From: Spirochaeta sp. | Lineage (GTDB): Bacteria > Spirochaetota > Spirochaetia > DSM-27196 > SLAA01 | Length of the DNA stretch: 6,204 nt | Assembly: GCA_020201015.1 (NCBI GenBank) | Contig: JAIVHN010000228.1 | Location: 1 to 6,204, forward strand | Direction of reading: 5' to 3' | Shown here: positions 5,331-6,204 of the stretch, piece after piece | Layout: every line of letters starts with the position of its first letter | How positions within the stretch are numbered: position 1 is the stretch's first letter | Notes under the pieces: generated by a model | What the model saw: the letters and a program-made list of their open reading frames with translations, nothing else | Told to the model about the DNA's origin: nothing | The model's database searches: none | Program-made: the position numbers and the translations under genes

Positions 5331-6158
5331 TTAGCTCAACAAAGCTTCCAAGAACCTATCCTCAATCTCGCTGTTCTCTGCTGTTCGCCCAAGACGCCGA
5401 TCCGGCCGTTGGAAGCCGTGAAAGTCGCTGCCGGCGGAAACCAAGAGTCCGTGTCGCTCGGCCAGCTTCTCTAGGCGCCTGCACTCGTCTAGTGTGGCGT
5501 TGGAGTGATACGCCTCAATACCGTCAAGCCCCAGCTCTTTCCATTCGGCAAGCTTAGTATCCAGCTTGGTAAAAGTCATTTGCAGCGATAAGGGATGGGC
5601 AATATACGCTTTGCCGCCGCCGCGGTGAATGACGCGTAGGGCCTCGGCGAGCGCAATGCTCTCCCTGCGCCTGAAGAAGCGCTTTCCATTGCCAATGTAG
5701 CGTTCAAAGGCCTTTTGCTCGGTGGGCACCACCCCTTTTTGCACCAAGTAACGAGCAAAATGAGGCCGACCCACATTGGTTCCTCCGGCAATTTGAATAA
5801 GTTCGTCATACGAACACTCAATTCCTGCCTCGCGTATAGCCGCTACCATTTGAAGGTTTCGGGTGGTACGGTTTTCTCTAATCACTGTCAAGGCACTGCT
5901 GAGCTCCGGAGAATCGGGCTTAAGATTGAGTCCGAGTAAATGAAAGGATCCGTGCGTATACCCAATATCAAGCTCAACTCCAGGGAAAAACTGCAAACCG
6001 TGTCGCTCCGCCTCGGCGGCTGCTTCGGATGCTCCGGCGACTGTGTCGTGGTCGGTAAGGGCAATTGCACGTAATCCGCCCAGCGCCGCCTCTTGTATGA
6101 GCTTGGTTGGAGTAAGTGTGCCGTCGGATGCAGTTGAATGAGTGTGTAGATCAATCAT
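5331..6158 (-). CDS. PHP-domain phosphoesterase (nucleoside 3',5'-bisphosphate phosphatase / RNase AM-like)
   Basis: This 275-aa cytoplasmic enzyme carries a full PHP metal-binding set: DLHTHS (His5, His7), SDG (Asp12), TDHDT (His37), GVEL (Glu62), His73, RPHFA (His133), AHPL (His188) and GSDFHG (Asp245, His247). Length and motif order match the TrpH/YciV/Cv1693 family. Members dephosphorylate nucleoside 3',5'-bisphosphates, and E. coli YciV (RNase AM) also trims RNA 5' ends. The specific substrate is inferred from family. The start ATG at 6158 has AAAGG about five bases upstream. The reading frame stays open upstream to the window edge, so a longer N-terminus is not excluded, but MIDLHTHS is the usual family start. 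The gene precedes the mla operon by 90 bp with no clear terminator, so read-through into mlaE is possible. Confidence 0.92.
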   Translation of the reverse strand: MIDLHTHSTASDGTLTPTKLIQEAALGGLRAIALTDHDTVAGASEAAAEAERHGLQFFPGVELDIGYTHGSFHLLGLNLKPDSPELSSALTVIRENRTTRNLQMVAAIREAGIECSYDELIQIAGGTNVGRPHFARYLVQKGVVPTEQKAFERYIGNGKRFFRRRESIALAEALRVIHRGGGKAYIAHPLSLQMTFTKLDTKLAEWKELGLDGIEAYHSNATLDECRRLEKLAERHGLLVSAGSDFHGFQRPDRRLGRTAENSEIEDRFLEALLS

Positions 6159-6202
6159 GTTGCCTTTAGCATCCGAATAAGGAGGGTCTCGGTCAAGCCT
6201 TG
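6155..6202 (-). CDS. Possible 3' end of an upstream gene (partial)
   Basis: A minus-strand frame entering at the window edge encodes QGLTETLLIRMLKAT and ends in TGA at 6157-6155, overlapping the PHP start by four bases (ATGA). This overlap matches the style of the other gene junctions here. The fragment is too short to assign a family, and another frame is also open in this stretch, so this is tentative. Confidence 0.35.
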   Translation of the reverse strand, partial: QGLTETLLIRMLKAT

Positions 6203-6204
6203 GC

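Overview
All convincing genes in this window lie on the minus strand, so the biological reading order runs from right to left. The genes describe a diderm (Gram-negative type) bacterium: an MlaE/MlaF/MlaD phospholipid-transport ABC system, a secreted LysM plus M23 peptidoglycan hydrolase, and a lipoprotein with a relaxed lipobox (Thr-Phe-Gly-Ala-Cys). G+C is roughly half by eye. A spirochaete is my best guess, from the loose lipobox and the overall gene mix, but this is inference only. I see no phage, transposon, CRISPR or RNA gene.

Layout from right to left. (1) A possible tail of an upstream gene overlaps the start of a 275-aa PHP-domain phosphoesterase of the nucleoside-bisphosphate phosphatase/RNase AM type (5331-6158). 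(2) A 90-bp gap follows. It holds a plausible promoter and a perfect 12-bp palindrome, and it is the only real intergenic space in the window. (3) A compact gene run follows: mlaE permease (4443-5240, TTG start), mlaF ATPase (3606-4442, start directly abutting the mlaE stop), mlaD MCE-domain protein (2562-3583), a TPR lipoprotein (1621-2562), a four-helix membrane protein (1121-1624) and a LysM/M23 endopeptidase (195-1121). After only 3 bp comes the signal-peptide start of one more gene (from 191). Neighbouring genes overlap or sit within 22 bp, so this looks like one transcript. It joins lipid transport across the envelope to cell-wall remodelling. No MlaB (STAS) or MlaC gene is present in the window.

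Two places look wrong or unusual as sequenced. First, mlaD carries a one-base frameshift in a five-base homopolymer at 2717-2721. Adding one base restores a 340-aa protein whose stop codon overlaps the next start by one base, so the gene was clearly built to be in frame. Second, the first 83 bases of the window are a perfect reverse-complement copy of 819-901, inside the LysM region of the M23 gene. This inverted duplication cuts off the last gene of the run. It is either an amplification/assembly chimera or a real rearrangement.

Smaller items are an 18-bp tandem duplication at the start of the four-helix membrane protein gene, and a small hairpin that could cover the mlaD ribosome binding site.
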